Counted from the stretch's first letter, positions 16,687 through 25,390 are shown. The stretch: 64,000 bases of DNA from an uncultured Bryobacterales bacterium (GCA_958295955.1 OY282420.1:3238435-3302434); one strand, 5' to 3'. A program made the numbers and translations. The notes: generated by a model not told the origin, from the sequence alone.

Positions 16687-17517
16687 ATGGCATCTCGGGA
16701 ATTTGAAAAGCGCACGTTCTACTACGACAGGTGGGACACATTCAAGAAAGACCTGTATGATCAACTCGGCCTGAAAGACTTGTCTTCCGGCAAGCAATAC
16801 CCCAAGTATATATTCAGAGGACAGAGGAATCACACTTGGAAACCCCAAGCAACTTTTTTCAGAAATATCGAGCATGTTGAAGGGAATATACGAGATAAAA
16901 TATATGACTCTATGCTGGAACGATTTAGAACACAGCTCGAGAATGATAAGGAATACCGACACTTGTTTCGGAATGACAAGAAAGACATTGAGACAGAGAA
17001 GTTAGAGCAATTCGCTCGTCACTATGAACTGCCAAGCAAGCTCACAGACTGGTCCGAAAGCCCATACATAGCCGCGTTCTTTGCATTTTCCAAATTTCTG
17101 GCGGAAGACTTGTTTTCAAAATCCGATCCGCATTCGGGTTCGAGGAAGTTCGTGGGCGTCTGGGCGCTGAAAATGAAAAGGGAGAAAGATAAAAAGTCTA
17201 TACCTAAAGATAAAGAGGTAGAAATAATCGAGGGAGATACGCTGTTGGGATCCAATCCGAGATTACGGGGTCAACGCGGGTGGTTCGTACGGACGAAGGA
17301 AAATTTAGATCTCGAAGAATGCGCAACATGCGTAACACACGAAGTTGAGGGATTGACATTATTCGCGATTTCAGCCGAGAAGACGCAGGTCCTTCGCGCG
17401 CTTATCGATTTGGATTTGATGGGCATTACATACGCATCTTTGTACACGGGAATCACCGGCTACGTAGAGCATGCGAAGATGAGAATGCAGATGGAGTTTG
17501 TCGATTCGTCGAAGTAG
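16687..17517 (+). CDS. FRG-domain protein
   Basis: A 276-residue protein. It has the defining FRGQRNHTWKPQATFFR block of the FRG domain (residues about 40-58) and the second hallmark, QFARHYELPSKLTDWSESPYIAAFFAFS (about residues 103-130). FRG proteins are frequent in defence and mobile islands; their biochemical role is unsettled. The gene is visibly A+T-richer than the permease upstream, from which it is separated by 18 bp, and the codon style matches the coiled-coil gene at 13728, so both may share an origin. Confidence 0.82.
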   Translation: MASREFEKRTFYYDRWDTFKKDLYDQLGLKDLSSGKQYPKYIFRGQRNHTWKPQATFFRNIEHVEGNIRDKIYDSMLERFRTQLENDKEYRHLFRNDKKDIETEKLEQFARHYELPSKLTDWSESPYIAAFFAFSKFLAEDLFSKSDPHSGSRKFVGVWALKMKREKDKKSIPKDKEVEIIEGDTLLGSNPRLRGQRGWFVRTKENLDLEECATCVTHEVEGLTLFAISAEKTQVLRALIDLDLMGITYASLYTGITGYVEHAKMRMQMEFVDSSK

Positions 17518-17622
17518 CGGAAGCGCCCGATAGTCTAATGCGCCCCAGTCGAAATCCGGATGATCGGTACCCCTCTGCTTGAGGGAATTGCGCGCCGTCC
17601 CGAACCGCGCCCGATCCGGGAA

Positions 17623-18345
17623 CTACTTCCCCGAAGCCGTTGAAACCGCCCGCCCGGCCTTGTCGGCAACCACCAGGCCGTCCTTCAAGACGATGCGGCG
17701 GTCCGCTTGGGAGGCCAGCGCGGCGTCGTGGGTGACCAGGATCAACGTCGCGCCCTCGGCGCGGTTGAGCGAGCGCAGCATCTCCAGCACCAACGCCCCG
17801 TTGCGGCTGTCCAGGTTGCCCGTCGGCTCGTCGGCCAGCACGATGGGCGGCTTGGCGGCGAACGCCCGCGCCACCGCCACGCGCTGCTGCTCGCCGCCGG
17901 AAAGCTGCACCGGATAATGGTCCAGCCGATCGCCGAGCCCGAATTGCTCCAGCAACTCCACGGCCCGCTTTTCGGCATGGGAGTTCCACGAACCCGTCAG
18001 GTCGAGCGGCAGCGTGACGTTTTCGACCGCGTTGAGAGTGGGAACCAGTTGGTAGGACTGGAACACGAAGCCGATCTTGCGGCCCCGCAGCAAAGCCATC
18101 TCGTCTTCCGCGAGGCCGACGATCGATTGGCCGTCGATCGCGACATCGCCCGCGGTGGGCGTATCCAACCCGGCCATCAGCCCCAGCAAAGTGCTCTTCC
18201 CGCTGCCCGACGGGCCTTCGATAGCGGCGAATTGTCCGGCCGGGATCTCGAAGTCGATGCCGCGCAGAATATCTACCCGGTGGGTTCCGCTATGGATGGA
18301 CTTGGAGAGATTGCGGACTGCGAGGACGGACCGGGGATTCGACAT
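17623..18345 (-). CDS. ybbA: ABC transporter ATP-binding protein, YbbA/LolD type
   Basis: A 240-residue ATPase. Walker A is GPSGSGKSTLLG, the Q-loop is FVFQSYQLVPTLNAVENV, the signature is LSGGEQQRVAVARA, Walker B is IVLADEPTGNLD and the H-loop is VTHDAALA. ATG 18345 (MSNPRSVLAV) is chosen; the frame is open to 18420 but would run into the divergent tesA gene. The YbbA name rests on its divergent position next to a TesA-like esterase, the arrangement known in many Proteobacteria. The FtsX-like permease normally following ybbA is not next to it here; the FRG gene lies downstream, convergent. Confidence 0.85.
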   Translation of the reverse strand: MSNPRSVLAVRNLSKSIHSGTHRVDILRGIDFEIPAGQFAAIEGPSGSGKSTLLGLMAGLDTPTAGDVAIDGQSIVGLAEDEMALLRGRKIGFVFQSYQLVPTLNAVENVTLPLDLTGSWNSHAEKRAVELLEQFGLGDRLDHYPVQLSGGEQQRVAVARAFAAKPPIVLADEPTGNLDSRNGALVLEMLRSLNRAEGATLILVTHDAALASQADRRIVLKDGLVVADKAGRAVSTASGK

Positions 18346-18371
18346 CGGCCTCCGAAGAAACTTATTATGGC

Positions 18372-19103
18372 ATGGTGGCCGGCGCAACGGGTTGCAGTCC
18401 GTCGAAACCGGCGGCGGCATGGGGCCGCAAGCGGCTTTTCGGCGCCGTCTTGCTGCTGCTCGGCGCTTGCGGCGGCAACGTCGAGACGCCGCCGCCCGCG
18501 GCCGCGGAAAGCCCCTCCGCGCCTCCGCCGGCCGACGAACGCCCCGTCATAGTCGCCTTCGGCGACAGCCTCACCGCCGGGCATGGAGTTCCGGCCGGCG
18601 CCGGCTATCCCGACTTCCTGCAGCGCGAGCTCGACGAGCGCGGCCTCGAGTACCGTGTCGTCAACGAAGGCGTCAGCGGAGAAACGACGGCCCAGGGGCT
18701 GATTCGCAGCGGAATCGTGCTTGCGCGCAAGCCGCGCTGGGTGATTGTCTGCTACGGGGCGAACGACGGCCTGCGCGGCCTGTCAACGGAAAAGATGGAA
18801 GCGAACCTGCACACGATCGTCGGGCGGTTTCTGGAGGCGAACGTCAACGTGCTGCTTGCCGGAATGCGGCTGCCCCCGAACTACGGGAGCGAGTACGTGG
18901 GCATGTTCGAAGCCGTCTTCCCGCAACTGGCGGCGGAATTGGGCGTTCCGTTCATTCCGTTTTTGCTGGAAGGCGTCGCCGGCCGGCCCGAATTGAATCA
19001 GGCGGACGGGATTCATCCCAACGTCCAAGGCAATCGGATGGTTGCGGCCCACGTCGCCAATTTCTTCGAGAAAGCCGTAGCCGGAGAAGCAGCGCGACGC
19101 TGA
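18372..19103 (+). CDS. tesA: SGNH-hydrolase / TesA-like arylesterase, probable lipoprotein
   Basis: A 243-residue hydrolase of the GDSL/SGNH family (lysophospholipase L1 / arylesterase). Block I is VAFGDSLTAGHGV with the catalytic Ser, block II VNEGVSGETT has the Gly, block III is CYGANDGLRG with Asn, and block V is DGIHPNVQGN with the Asp-X2-His pair. The N-terminus has a hydrophobic stretch ending LLLGACGG, which fits a lipobox with Cys anchoring to a membrane. Divergent from ybbA, with 26 bp between the start codons. Convergent with nuoA. Confidence 0.88.
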   Translation: MVAGATGCSPSKPAAAWGRKRLFGAVLLLLGACGGNVETPPPAAAESPSAPPPADERPVIVAFGDSLTAGHGVPAGAGYPDFLQRELDERGLEYRVVNEGVSGETTAQGLIRSGIVLARKPRWVIVCYGANDGLRGLSTEKMEANLHTIVGRFLEANVNVLLAGMRLPPNYGSEYVGMFEAVFPQLAAELGVPFIPFLLEGVAGRPELNQADGIHPNVQGNRMVAAHVANFFEKAVAGEAARR

Positions 19104-19131
19104 CCGCCGGGGCAAGAAGCCGGCGCGGGCG

Positions 19132-19488
19132 CTACGCCCACTTCAAGGCGCGCTGCCGGAAAAGCCAGACGTAGCCGACGATCAGGATGGCCAGGAAGAC
19201 CAGCATCTCGATGAGACCGAAGAGACCCAGCGCGTCGAACTGTATGGCCCAGGGGAGCAGGAAAATCGTTTCCACGTCGAAGATGACGAACAGGATCGCA
19301 ACCAGGTAGAAACGGATCGAGTAACGCCCCCGCGTATCCGTTTCCGGAGCGATGCCGCATTCGTACGCCTCGAGCTTTGTCTTGCCGGGAGCGCTGGGAC
19401 GAATCAGCTTGGCAACCAACAGGGTCACAATCGGAAACGCCGCCGCGACAACGACGAAAATGAGGATGGGGATGTAATCTCGCGGCAT
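19132..19488 (-). CDS. nuoA: NADH-quinone oxidoreductase subunit A
   Basis: A 118-residue protein with three membrane helices, the small membrane subunit of complex I. Recognisable blocks are KLEAYECGIAPETDTRGRYSIRFY and LVAILFVIFDVETIFLLPWA, including the conserved acidic loop residues. ATG 19488 gives the usual length; the frame continues to 19584 but the extra residues are not conserved-looking. It is isolated: no nuoB, nuoC or nuoD is adjacent, and the neighbours are tesA (convergent) and an exported protein upstream. Confidence 0.92.
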   Translation of the reverse strand: MPRDYIPILIFVVVAAAFPIVTLLVAKLIRPSAPGKTKLEAYECGIAPETDTRGRYSIRFYLVAILFVIFDVETIFLLPWAIQFDALGLFGLIEMLVFLAILIVGYVWLFRQRALKWA

Positions 19489-19522
19489 ATTTCCCAATCG
19501 TACCACGCGCCGCGGGGCGAAT

Positions 19523-20389
19523 TCAGCGTTCGGCTGCGCTCGCGGGACGATCTTCGGGCTGTAATCCGCCTCCGCTCCCGGCATCCGGCAGCGCTTCGAC
19601 GGGGATGCGCTCGCTCGGCGGACCGACGTGGACGTGCGGTCCCGTCGATTGCCCGGGAACCGCGCTGCGAAAGGCGATGTAGGGGATGCCCCAGCCCTCC
19701 AGCAGGAACGTCAGATACATGCCCTCTTCGCTGTCCGGGTGAATCGCGATGTCCACGCGCCCGGTGTGATCGAGACCCAGCGAGCGGTGCAGAGGGGTAT
19801 CGCCCTCGGCGCTGATCGGCGGAGGTTCTCGGAACGCCTGGTAGTAGAGCTCGTCGATCTCGTTGAGCGCGTCCATTTCGTAGATGGTGAAACCCTCGAA
19901 CTTGTAGGCCAACTCTTCCTGCTCCAACTCGTCGAAGTAGCTCTCGGCGGACGCCTGCCGCACCATCTGACGAACGATTTTCGCCCGCGATTGGGCAAGC
20001 TCGAGTTGCCTCGCCGCGCTTTTCAGCGCCTCGGTCGCCTCGGCGAGGCGCCGGGCCGGCAAGGCGCCCGCTTCGACTTGCTTCATGGCCACGTCGAGGC
20101 GCTCTTTGGCGACGTTCCGCAGTCCCTCGGCCGCATCGAGCATGGCGGGGATCTCGGCTGCGGTCAGGTCTTGCTTGAGCAGCGTGCGGCGCAGGGTCTT
20201 GCGGTAGCCGGCCTGCAGGAACTCGCGCTGCGCCTGCCCCAAAGCCCGGCGCGGGAGCGCTCCCGCCGCGACCAACTCTTCGATGCGCCGCAACTCGGCC
20301 TCGGTCTCGACGGCGGCGCGCAGCGGCTGCAGGAGGCAGAGCAAGAGGCAGAGCAGGAGCCCCAGGCAAATACGGAATCCACGCGGCAC
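19523..20389 (-). CDS. Exported helical protein with LAS-metallopeptidase-like C-terminal domain
   Basis: A 288-residue protein with a signal peptide (MPRGFRICLGLLLCLLLCLL). Residues about 28-165 are helical with many Arg, Glu and Leu. The C-terminal part reads LGLDHTGRVDIAIHPDSEEG, then AFRSAVPGQSTGPHVHVGPPS. A His, an Asp and a closing HVH are spaced as in the LAS superfamily of zinc D,D-peptidases, suggesting a cell-wall function. The match is motif-level only and the catalytic set is incomplete to my eye. It lies 34 bp upstream of nuoA on the same strand. Confidence 0.55.
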   Translation of the reverse strand: MPRGFRICLGLLLCLLLCLLQPLRAAVETEAELRRIEELVAAGALPRRALGQAQREFLQAGYRKTLRRTLLKQDLTAAEIPAMLDAAEGLRNVAKERLDVAMKQVEAGALPARRLAEATEALKSAARQLELAQSRAKIVRQMVRQASAESYFDELEQEELAYKFEGFTIYEMDALNEIDELYYQAFREPPPISAEGDTPLHRSLGLDHTGRVDIAIHPDSEEGMYLTFLLEGWGIPYIAFRSAVPGQSTGPHVHVGPPSERIPVEALPDAGSGGGLQPEDRPASAAER

Positions 20390-20529
20390 GACAGTTATTT
20401 TAACGAGGCGGCATTTTAACGAGGCGGCTCGACGCCCGAAGCGGCGCGGAACGCCGCAAGCCCGACAGCACTTTAACGGCGCTAAGATAGAAGGGTTCGT
20501 TACGGCAACGCCGATCCCGCCCCCGCCGA

Positions 20530-20871
20530 ATGGAAGATTGGGAAGCAGCAGTTCAAGCCGCGCTTAGCCGCAAAGCTCTGAATCTGACAGTGCTGCACAT
20601 CGGCGCCGTCAGCACCTTTACCGACCATTTTATTATCTGCAGCGGCGCCAACAGCCGCCAGACGCAAGCCATTGCCGACGCGGTGCGCGCGGCGCTCAAG
20701 ACGGAGGGGCTGCGGCCGCTCAGCATCGAGGGCTACCAGGCGTCCGAATGGATCCTGCTGGACTACGGCGACTTCGTGATGCACGTTTTCTCCCCGGAGA
20801 AACGCCTCTATTACGACCTGGAACGCTTATGGAAGACCGCGCCGCGATTGCCTGTCCCCGCCGCCGCGTAG
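20530..20871 (+). CDS. rsfS: Ribosome silencing factor
   Basis: A 113-residue protein of the RsfS/Iojap family, which binds uL14 and blocks subunit joining under starvation. Family blocks are HIGAVSTFTDHFIICSGANSRQ and the C-terminal SEWILLDYGDFVMHVFSPEKR followed by YYDLERLW. The rlmH gene follows after 16 bp; this rsfS-rlmH pairing is widespread in bacteria and supports both names. A nadD gene, often upstream elsewhere, is not here. Confidence 0.93.
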   Translation: MEDWEAAVQAALSRKALNLTVLHIGAVSTFTDHFIICSGANSRQTQAIADAVRAALKTEGLRPLSIEGYQASEWILLDYGDFVMHVFSPEKRLYYDLERLWKTAPRLPVPAAA

Positions 20872-20887
20872 GAGCGGCCGCCGCGCG

Positions 20888-21292
20888 GTGAAAATTCGCC
20901 TCATCTCCGTCGGCAAGCCGCGCGCCGGACCCGCGAGCGCCATGACGGAGGAGTACGCCAAACGACTGGGGAGATACTGCCGCTTCGAGACGGTCGCCCT
21001 GAAATCTGCGCCCGCCGGGATGCCGGCGTCGAAGCGCCTCAGCGTCGTGTTCGACCCGCGGGGCAGGCAACTCGACTCCCCCGGTTTCGCCCGGTTGATC
21101 GAGAACGCGGGGCGGGACGTGGACTTCTACGTCGGCGGCGCGGACGGCTTTCCCGAGCTTTTCCGCAAGCAGGCCGACTGCGTGATCGCGTTGTCGGCAA
21201 TGACCTTCTCTCACGAACTGGCGCGGGTCGCCGCCGCCGAGCAGATCTACCGCGCCTTCACGATCATGAAGGGGCACCCTTACCCGCGCTGA
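20888..21292 (+). CDS. rlmH: 23S rRNA (pseudouridine1915-N3)-methyltransferase
   Basis: A 134-residue SPOUT methyltransferase (RlmH). The start is a GTG with MKIRLISVGKPR. Conserved parts are EEYAKRLGRYC, LDSPGFARLIEN, FYVGGADGFP and the C-terminal knot segment ALSAMTFSHELARVAAAEQIYRAFTIM ending in HPYPR. It is somewhat shorter than the typical 155 residues because the segment after the N-terminal helix is compact. Second gene of the rsfS-rlmH unit. Confidence 0.92.
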   Translation: MKIRLISVGKPRAGPASAMTEEYAKRLGRYCRFETVALKSAPAGMPASKRLSVVFDPRGRQLDSPGFARLIENAGRDVDFYVGGADGFPELFRKQADCVIALSAMTFSHELARVAAAEQIYRAFTIMKGHPYPR

Positions 21293-21295
21293 GCG

Positions 21296-21327
21296 AAAAA
21301 CTGCCGGCGCCCTCGTGCGGCGCCGGC
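21296..21327 (-). terminator. Intrinsic terminator for the minus-strand gene at 21360-22607
   Basis: Perfect 9-bp arms GCCGGCGCC (21303-21311) and GGCGCCGGC (21319-21327) with a 7-nt loop. On the minus strand the hairpin is followed by an AG and a run of five T (complement of 21296-21300), the form of a rho-independent terminator. It sits directly after the stop of the convergent PDDEXK-like gene. It may also stall transcription from rlmH on the other strand. Confidence 0.7.
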
Positions 21328-21359
21328 GGCATTGCAGACCGCCGCCGAACCTCTCGGCA

Positions 21360-22607
21360 TCAGTCCGGCGCTTCTTCCAGCCGCTTGCGCAGTTGCATAA
21401 AACGGGCCAACGTTTTGTCGATCAGAGCCAACCAGTCGTCGGATCGTTGCAGAACGGTCTCGACTCGCGGCAAGCTTTTGCCGGTGACGACCCGCCAAGT
21501 CCAGGAGTCGCCCTTCTTCAGCACCGCGGCCCCCGGAACCATCGCAGCGATACCGGCCAGGTAATCCACGCCGACCGAAATGTCTCCGGCTTCCTCGGCG
21601 CTTGCGCAAATGTAGTTCGTATTCAACAGCCCGTCGGGATAGACGGAGCCGAAGTTGAGCTTTCCCAGTAGATCGTCCGTATAGCGCAGGACGAGGGTGC
21701 GGTTGACGCTGGGGTAAATGCCGCGGTCTTTGCAGCTCCCGAGAAATTCGGCGACAGCCGGCGCCAAGTCCGGGTTGACGGACGAAAGTTGCTTGTAGAT
21801 TTCTTCAAGCGATAATTTTGGGCGTCCGGCTCTTGGCCCGCTTGCGTCGTCCCTGCCGGGCGATCCCCCGTCGGCAATGTCTTCGACCGCAATCCCGTCG
21901 TCCTCTCGTCGAACGACGAGGCGCTCGATCTCGACCGTACGGGACAGCACTCGCGGTTGAACGATGAAACCTTCCGGCCCTTCGGCGGGCATCCGATATA
22001 CGGCCATCTCCACAAGGGCGAATGAAAACCTGAGTCCTGCGTGGCTTTGCAAAAAAGTTGCGATGCTTTCCACGCTTTCCCTGATGCCGTCTCCGACAAT
22101 CGCAAGCAGGAAACGCCCCTCTTTGAGGTTCCGAGTTACGTCGTCGACGAAAGTCGCTTGATCGAGATTCGGGTCTTGTTCGGCGGCAATGTCGTACAGG
22201 GAATCTCCGCTTCGTCCGGCCGCACTGCCGACGGCCCGCGACAGGCGGTCGTAATCCCAGGCCGCAAGCTCTTTGGCGTAATCGAGAATTTGGCCAATCA
22301 CCTCCCGGCGGGCCTCCGGGTTCCGCCAGAGCTTGCATTCAATCAGCGTGATGCGTCCGGTGTCGCTCGTATAGGCCAAGTCAATGCGGCCGGCGTCTGT
22401 CGGCAGTTCCCGGCATAGCGGTATGGCAGGCGCGAAAGAAGGGTCGATCTCGCGAAACGGCAAAATTTCGGGATGTTCGAAGAGTTGCCGTTGCAGCCAG
22501 TCTTCATAAAATTTGCCGCCCTGTAGAGGGATGCGCTCCAGCGCGCGCCCTGGAAGCCCTTCGAGCGCGGCCATGTAAAGCGGCGGACAATACCGGTTCG
22601 TCGGCAT
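21360..22607 (-). CDS. PDDEXK-like nuclease-fold protein of unknown function
   Basis: A 415-residue protein. Near residues 74-92 it has RIDLAYTSDTGRITLIECK, giving D76, E90 and K92 in the order D..E-X-K, followed by a helix REVIGQILDYAKEL. This is the active-site layout of restriction-endonuclease-like folds used by NucS-type and DUF-type nucleases. The remaining 300 residues are not recognised. No methyltransferase or restriction partner is adjacent. It is convergent with rlmH and divergent from the sulfatase gene (76 bp gap). Confidence 0.6.
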   Translation of the reverse strand: MPTNRYCPPLYMAALEGLPGRALERIPLQGGKFYEDWLQRQLFEHPEILPFREIDPSFAPAIPLCRELPTDAGRIDLAYTSDTGRITLIECKLWRNPEARREVIGQILDYAKELAAWDYDRLSRAVGSAAGRSGDSLYDIAAEQDPNLDQATFVDDVTRNLKEGRFLLAIVGDGIRESVESIATFLQSHAGLRFSFALVEMAVYRMPAEGPEGFIVQPRVLSRTVEIERLVVRREDDGIAVEDIADGGSPGRDDASGPRAGRPKLSLEEIYKQLSSVNPDLAPAVAEFLGSCKDRGIYPSVNRTLVLRYTDDLLGKLNFGSVYPDGLLNTNYICASAEEAGDISVGVDYLAGIAAMVPGAAVLKKGDSWTWRVVTGKSLPRVETVLQRSDDWLALIDKTLARFMQLRKRLEEAPD

Positions 22608-22683
22608 TGCTCCACCTTACCCAAAGATCGGCGCCGCAAAAAGGAAAAACTGCCGGCATCTCGCGCGGCGCTATGATGGCGGG

Positions 22684-24051
22684 GTGCCGACACGGCGATC
22701 GTTCCTGGGTGGTTTGGCCGCAATGGGACTGAACGGCGCTCTCCTCGGCCGGCCGGCGGCCGGGAAACGCCCGAATGTCGTGATCGTTCTGAGCGACGAC
22801 CAAGGCTACGGCGATGTCGGCTGCTACGGCGCCCAAGACGCGCTGACGCCCCACCTCGACGCGCTGGCCGCATCGGGAGTCCGCCTGCTCGATTTCTACG
22901 CCAACGCGCCGATGTGCTCGCCGACGCGGGCCGCGCTGCTGACCGGACGCTACCCCTACCGCTGCGGCGTCCCCTTCGTCGTCGATTCGCGGCCGGGCAA
23001 GTTGGGGCTGCCCGGCGACGAGCTCACGATTGCCGAGCTCGTCCGCCGGCAGGGCTACCGCACCGCTCTGATCGGCAAATGGCACTTGGGCTCGCACCGC
23101 GACAGCTTGCCCAACAACCAGGGCTTCGACGAGTTTTACGGTTTCCATGCCGGTTGCGTCGATTACTATTCGCATCGCTTCTATTGGGGCCTGGGCGCGG
23201 GCGCGCCTTCGTTCCACGATCTGTGGCGCAACGACCGCGAAATCGACGCTTCGGGCGTTTACGCCACCGATTTGATCACCCGCGAGTCCGTGCGCTTTCT
23301 GGAAGAGCGGGGCGAGGAGCCGTTTCTCCTGGTCGTTGCTTACAACGCCCCGCATTACCCCATGCATGCGCCGGAGGAATACCTGCGGCGCTTCCCGCAA
23401 GACATGGACCCCGAGCGCCGCATGCACCTCGCTCTCTGCGCGGCAATGGACGACGGCATCGGCCGCATCGTCGCAACCCTCGATCACCGGGGGCTGCGCG
23501 AGAACACGTTCGTATTTTTCCAGAGCGACAACGGCGCCACGATCGAAGACCGCGCCGGACTCGGCGGGCGGAACACGCCTTTCCGCGGCTTCAAGTTCAG
23601 CCTGTTCGAGGGCGGCATCCGCGTGCCGGCGATTGCCAACTGGCCCGGAGTCCTGCCGGCGGGCGAGACGCGCACCCAGCCGGCGGCCTCGATGGATCTG
23701 TTCCCGACGGTCGCCGAGCTTTGCGGCGCCGGCGCGCCGACCGACCGGGTCATCGACGGCCGGAACATTTGGCCCGTGCTGGCGGAAAACGCGCCGTCGC
23801 CGCACGAGCGCTTGTGCTGGAAGCGCTACGACCAGGCCGCGATCCGCGAAGGCGATTGGAAGCTCGTCGTCAACGGCATCATGGCCTTGGGCGAAGAATA
23901 CGCGCTGCAAGGCAGCGGCAAGGCGTTTCTCTCGAATCTGGCCGCAGACGCCCGTGAAATCCGCAACCTCGCGGGCCGAGAGCCGGAAACCGCCGCGCGG
24001 CTCCAACGCAAGTTGCGTCAATGGGAGCTCGACGTGCAGAGCGGCGGGTAG
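22684..24051 (+). CDS. Type I sulfatase with Tat-like signal
   Basis: A 455-residue arylsulfatase-family protein. The N-terminus has twin Arg and a hydrophobic stretch (RRSFLGGLAAMGL), so Tat export is likely. Metal-binding IVLSDDQGYGD is followed by the active-site signature CSPTRAALLTG, whose Cys would be oxidised to formylglycine by a sulfatase-modifying enzyme (not in the window). Later blocks include IGKWHLG and QSDNGA. The start is a GTG at 22684. Substrate not predictable; such genes target sulfated polysaccharides in related organisms. Confidence 0.9.
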   Translation: MPTRRSFLGGLAAMGLNGALLGRPAAGKRPNVVIVLSDDQGYGDVGCYGAQDALTPHLDALAASGVRLLDFYANAPMCSPTRAALLTGRYPYRCGVPFVVDSRPGKLGLPGDELTIAELVRRQGYRTALIGKWHLGSHRDSLPNNQGFDEFYGFHAGCVDYYSHRFYWGLGAGAPSFHDLWRNDREIDASGVYATDLITRESVRFLEERGEEPFLLVVAYNAPHYPMHAPEEYLRRFPQDMDPERRMHLALCAAMDDGIGRIVATLDHRGLRENTFVFFQSDNGATIEDRAGLGGRNTPFRGFKFSLFEGGIRVPAIANWPGVLPAGETRTQPAASMDLFPTVAELCGAGAPTDRVIDGRNIWPVLAENAPSPHERLCWKRYDQAAIREGDWKLVVNGIMALGEEYALQGSGKAFLSNLAADAREIRNLAGREPETAARLQRKLRQWELDVQSGG

Positions 24052-24146
24052 AGCGGCGAGCTCTTGCCCCGACAAGACGAGAATCCCGTCCCCATTGGAT
24101 CTATTAGGAAAGTCCGCTTCGGCCGCGGCCGCGTTACAGTGGCCCC

Positions 24147-25166
24147 ATGCGCGCGCAGTTCAAGGCGGTTGCGGTCGGGGCCGGCTATTTTTCGGATTTT
24201 CACTACGAGGCGTGGACGCGGATTCCCGAAGTCGCTCTAACCGCCGTCCATAACAGAACCGAGAGCAAGGCGCGCGAGAAGATGGCGGCCTACGGGATCG
24301 AGCGCTACTACGCCGATTGGCGCGAGATGATCGACCGCGAGCGGCCGGACTTCGTCGATATCGTGACTCCCCCCGAGACCCACGCCGAAATCTGCGCCTA
24401 CGCCGCCGAGCGGGGCGTACACATCGTTTGCCAGAAACCGCTTGCGCCGACGTTCGCCCAAAGCCGGCGGATTGTCGAGGCGACGCGCGGAGTGCGCTTC
24501 ATGGTTCACGAGAACTTTCGTTGGCAGCCCTGGCACCGGCGCATCAAGGCGATCCAGCGCGAAGGGGCGATCGGCGACTTCACCCACGTCTATTTCCGTA
24601 TGCGCACCGGCGACGGCTGGGGGCCGGACGCCTATCTCTCGCGGCAGCCGTTTTTTCGCTCGTACCCCCGGCTGCTGATTTATGAAACGGGTGTTCACTT
24701 CATCGACACGTTCCGCTATCTGCTGGGCGAGGCGCGCGAGGCGTACGCCCATTTGCGGCGGCTGAACCCGGTTATCCGCGGCGAGGACGCCGGGCAGGTT
24801 TTCTTCAAGTTCGAGAACGGGGCGACGGCGCTGCTCGACGCCAACCGCTACAACGAAGGCGAGTCGGCGAACCCGCGCTACACGTTCGGACGGATGCGCA
24901 TCGACGCTTCGGGCGGCCACCTGGAGCTGGATACGGAAGCGAATCTGAGGATCAAGCCGCTGGGCCGGACCGCGGCGGACATCGTTTATTGCCATGAGAA
25001 CAGGGGGTTCGCCGGCGATTGCGTGTACGCCCTGCAGCGGCATTTCACCGACTGCCTGCTGAGCGGCGAGCCCTTCGAGAGCACGGGGGAGGATTATTTG
25101 CAGACGCTCGCCGTCGTCGAGGCGGTTTACGAGTCGGCCGGCAAGGGCGAGGTCGTGCGGCTGTAG
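24147..25166 (+). CDS. Gfo/Idh/MocA-family oxidoreductase
   Basis: A 339-residue NAD(P)-dependent oxidoreductase. The N-terminal Rossmann region has VGAGYFSDFHYEAW, an unusual form of GXGXX(G/A). The family signature appears as CQKPLAP (in place of the usual EKP), and the C-terminal domain has the ETGVHFIDTFRYLLGE block with the conserved His. It follows the sulfatase by 95 bp in the same direction and probably acts on a sugar or sugar derivative. Confidence 0.85.
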   Translation: MRAQFKAVAVGAGYFSDFHYEAWTRIPEVALTAVHNRTESKAREKMAAYGIERYYADWREMIDRERPDFVDIVTPPETHAEICAYAAERGVHIVCQKPLAPTFAQSRRIVEATRGVRFMVHENFRWQPWHRRIKAIQREGAIGDFTHVYFRMRTGDGWGPDAYLSRQPFFRSYPRLLIYETGVHFIDTFRYLLGEAREAYAHLRRLNPVIRGEDAGQVFFKFENGATALLDANRYNEGESANPRYTFGRMRIDASGGHLELDTEANLRIKPLGRTAADIVYCHENRGFAGDCVYALQRHFTDCLLSGEPFESTGEDYLQTLAVVEAVYESAGKGEVVRL

Positions 25167-25290
25167 CGGCCGGCGCGCTCCGCCGACTGACGGCGCGGAC
25201 CTACGCGGCGGCGGTTTCCTTTCAGTGGATGCAAGCGATGGGTCCCTCCGGTCCCGATAAGCTCAAGCGGTTTTGTAGTTCCCTGCGCGA

Positions 25291-25339
25291 GGACGCGTGA
25301 TTTGGGCCCCACCAGGGACGCCTGATTTGGGACCACTGA
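25291..25339 (+). repeat. Imperfect 25-bp direct repeat, two copies
   Basis: GGACGCGTGATTTGGG at 25291 and GGACGCCTGATTTGGG at 25316 recur at a 25-bp period in the long intergenic region before the first Oar receptor. They could be paired regulator sites or part of a decayed mobile element. Confidence 0.5.
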
Positions 25340-25345
25340 CGGCTA

Positions 25346-25390
25346 CGCGAAGGAACGCGAAGGAACCCGAAGGAACGCGAAGGAACGCGA
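25346..25390 (+). repeat. 10-bp tandem repeat, about 4.5 copies
   Basis: The unit AGGAACGCGA is repeated (25351, 25361, 25371, 25381) with one variant (CCCGA at 25366), preceded by a half copy at 25346. It is non-coding and of slippage type. Confidence 0.85.

Noticed and set aside
25346-25390. CRISPR array
   Set aside because: Units are 10 bp without spacers; a simple tandem repeat.
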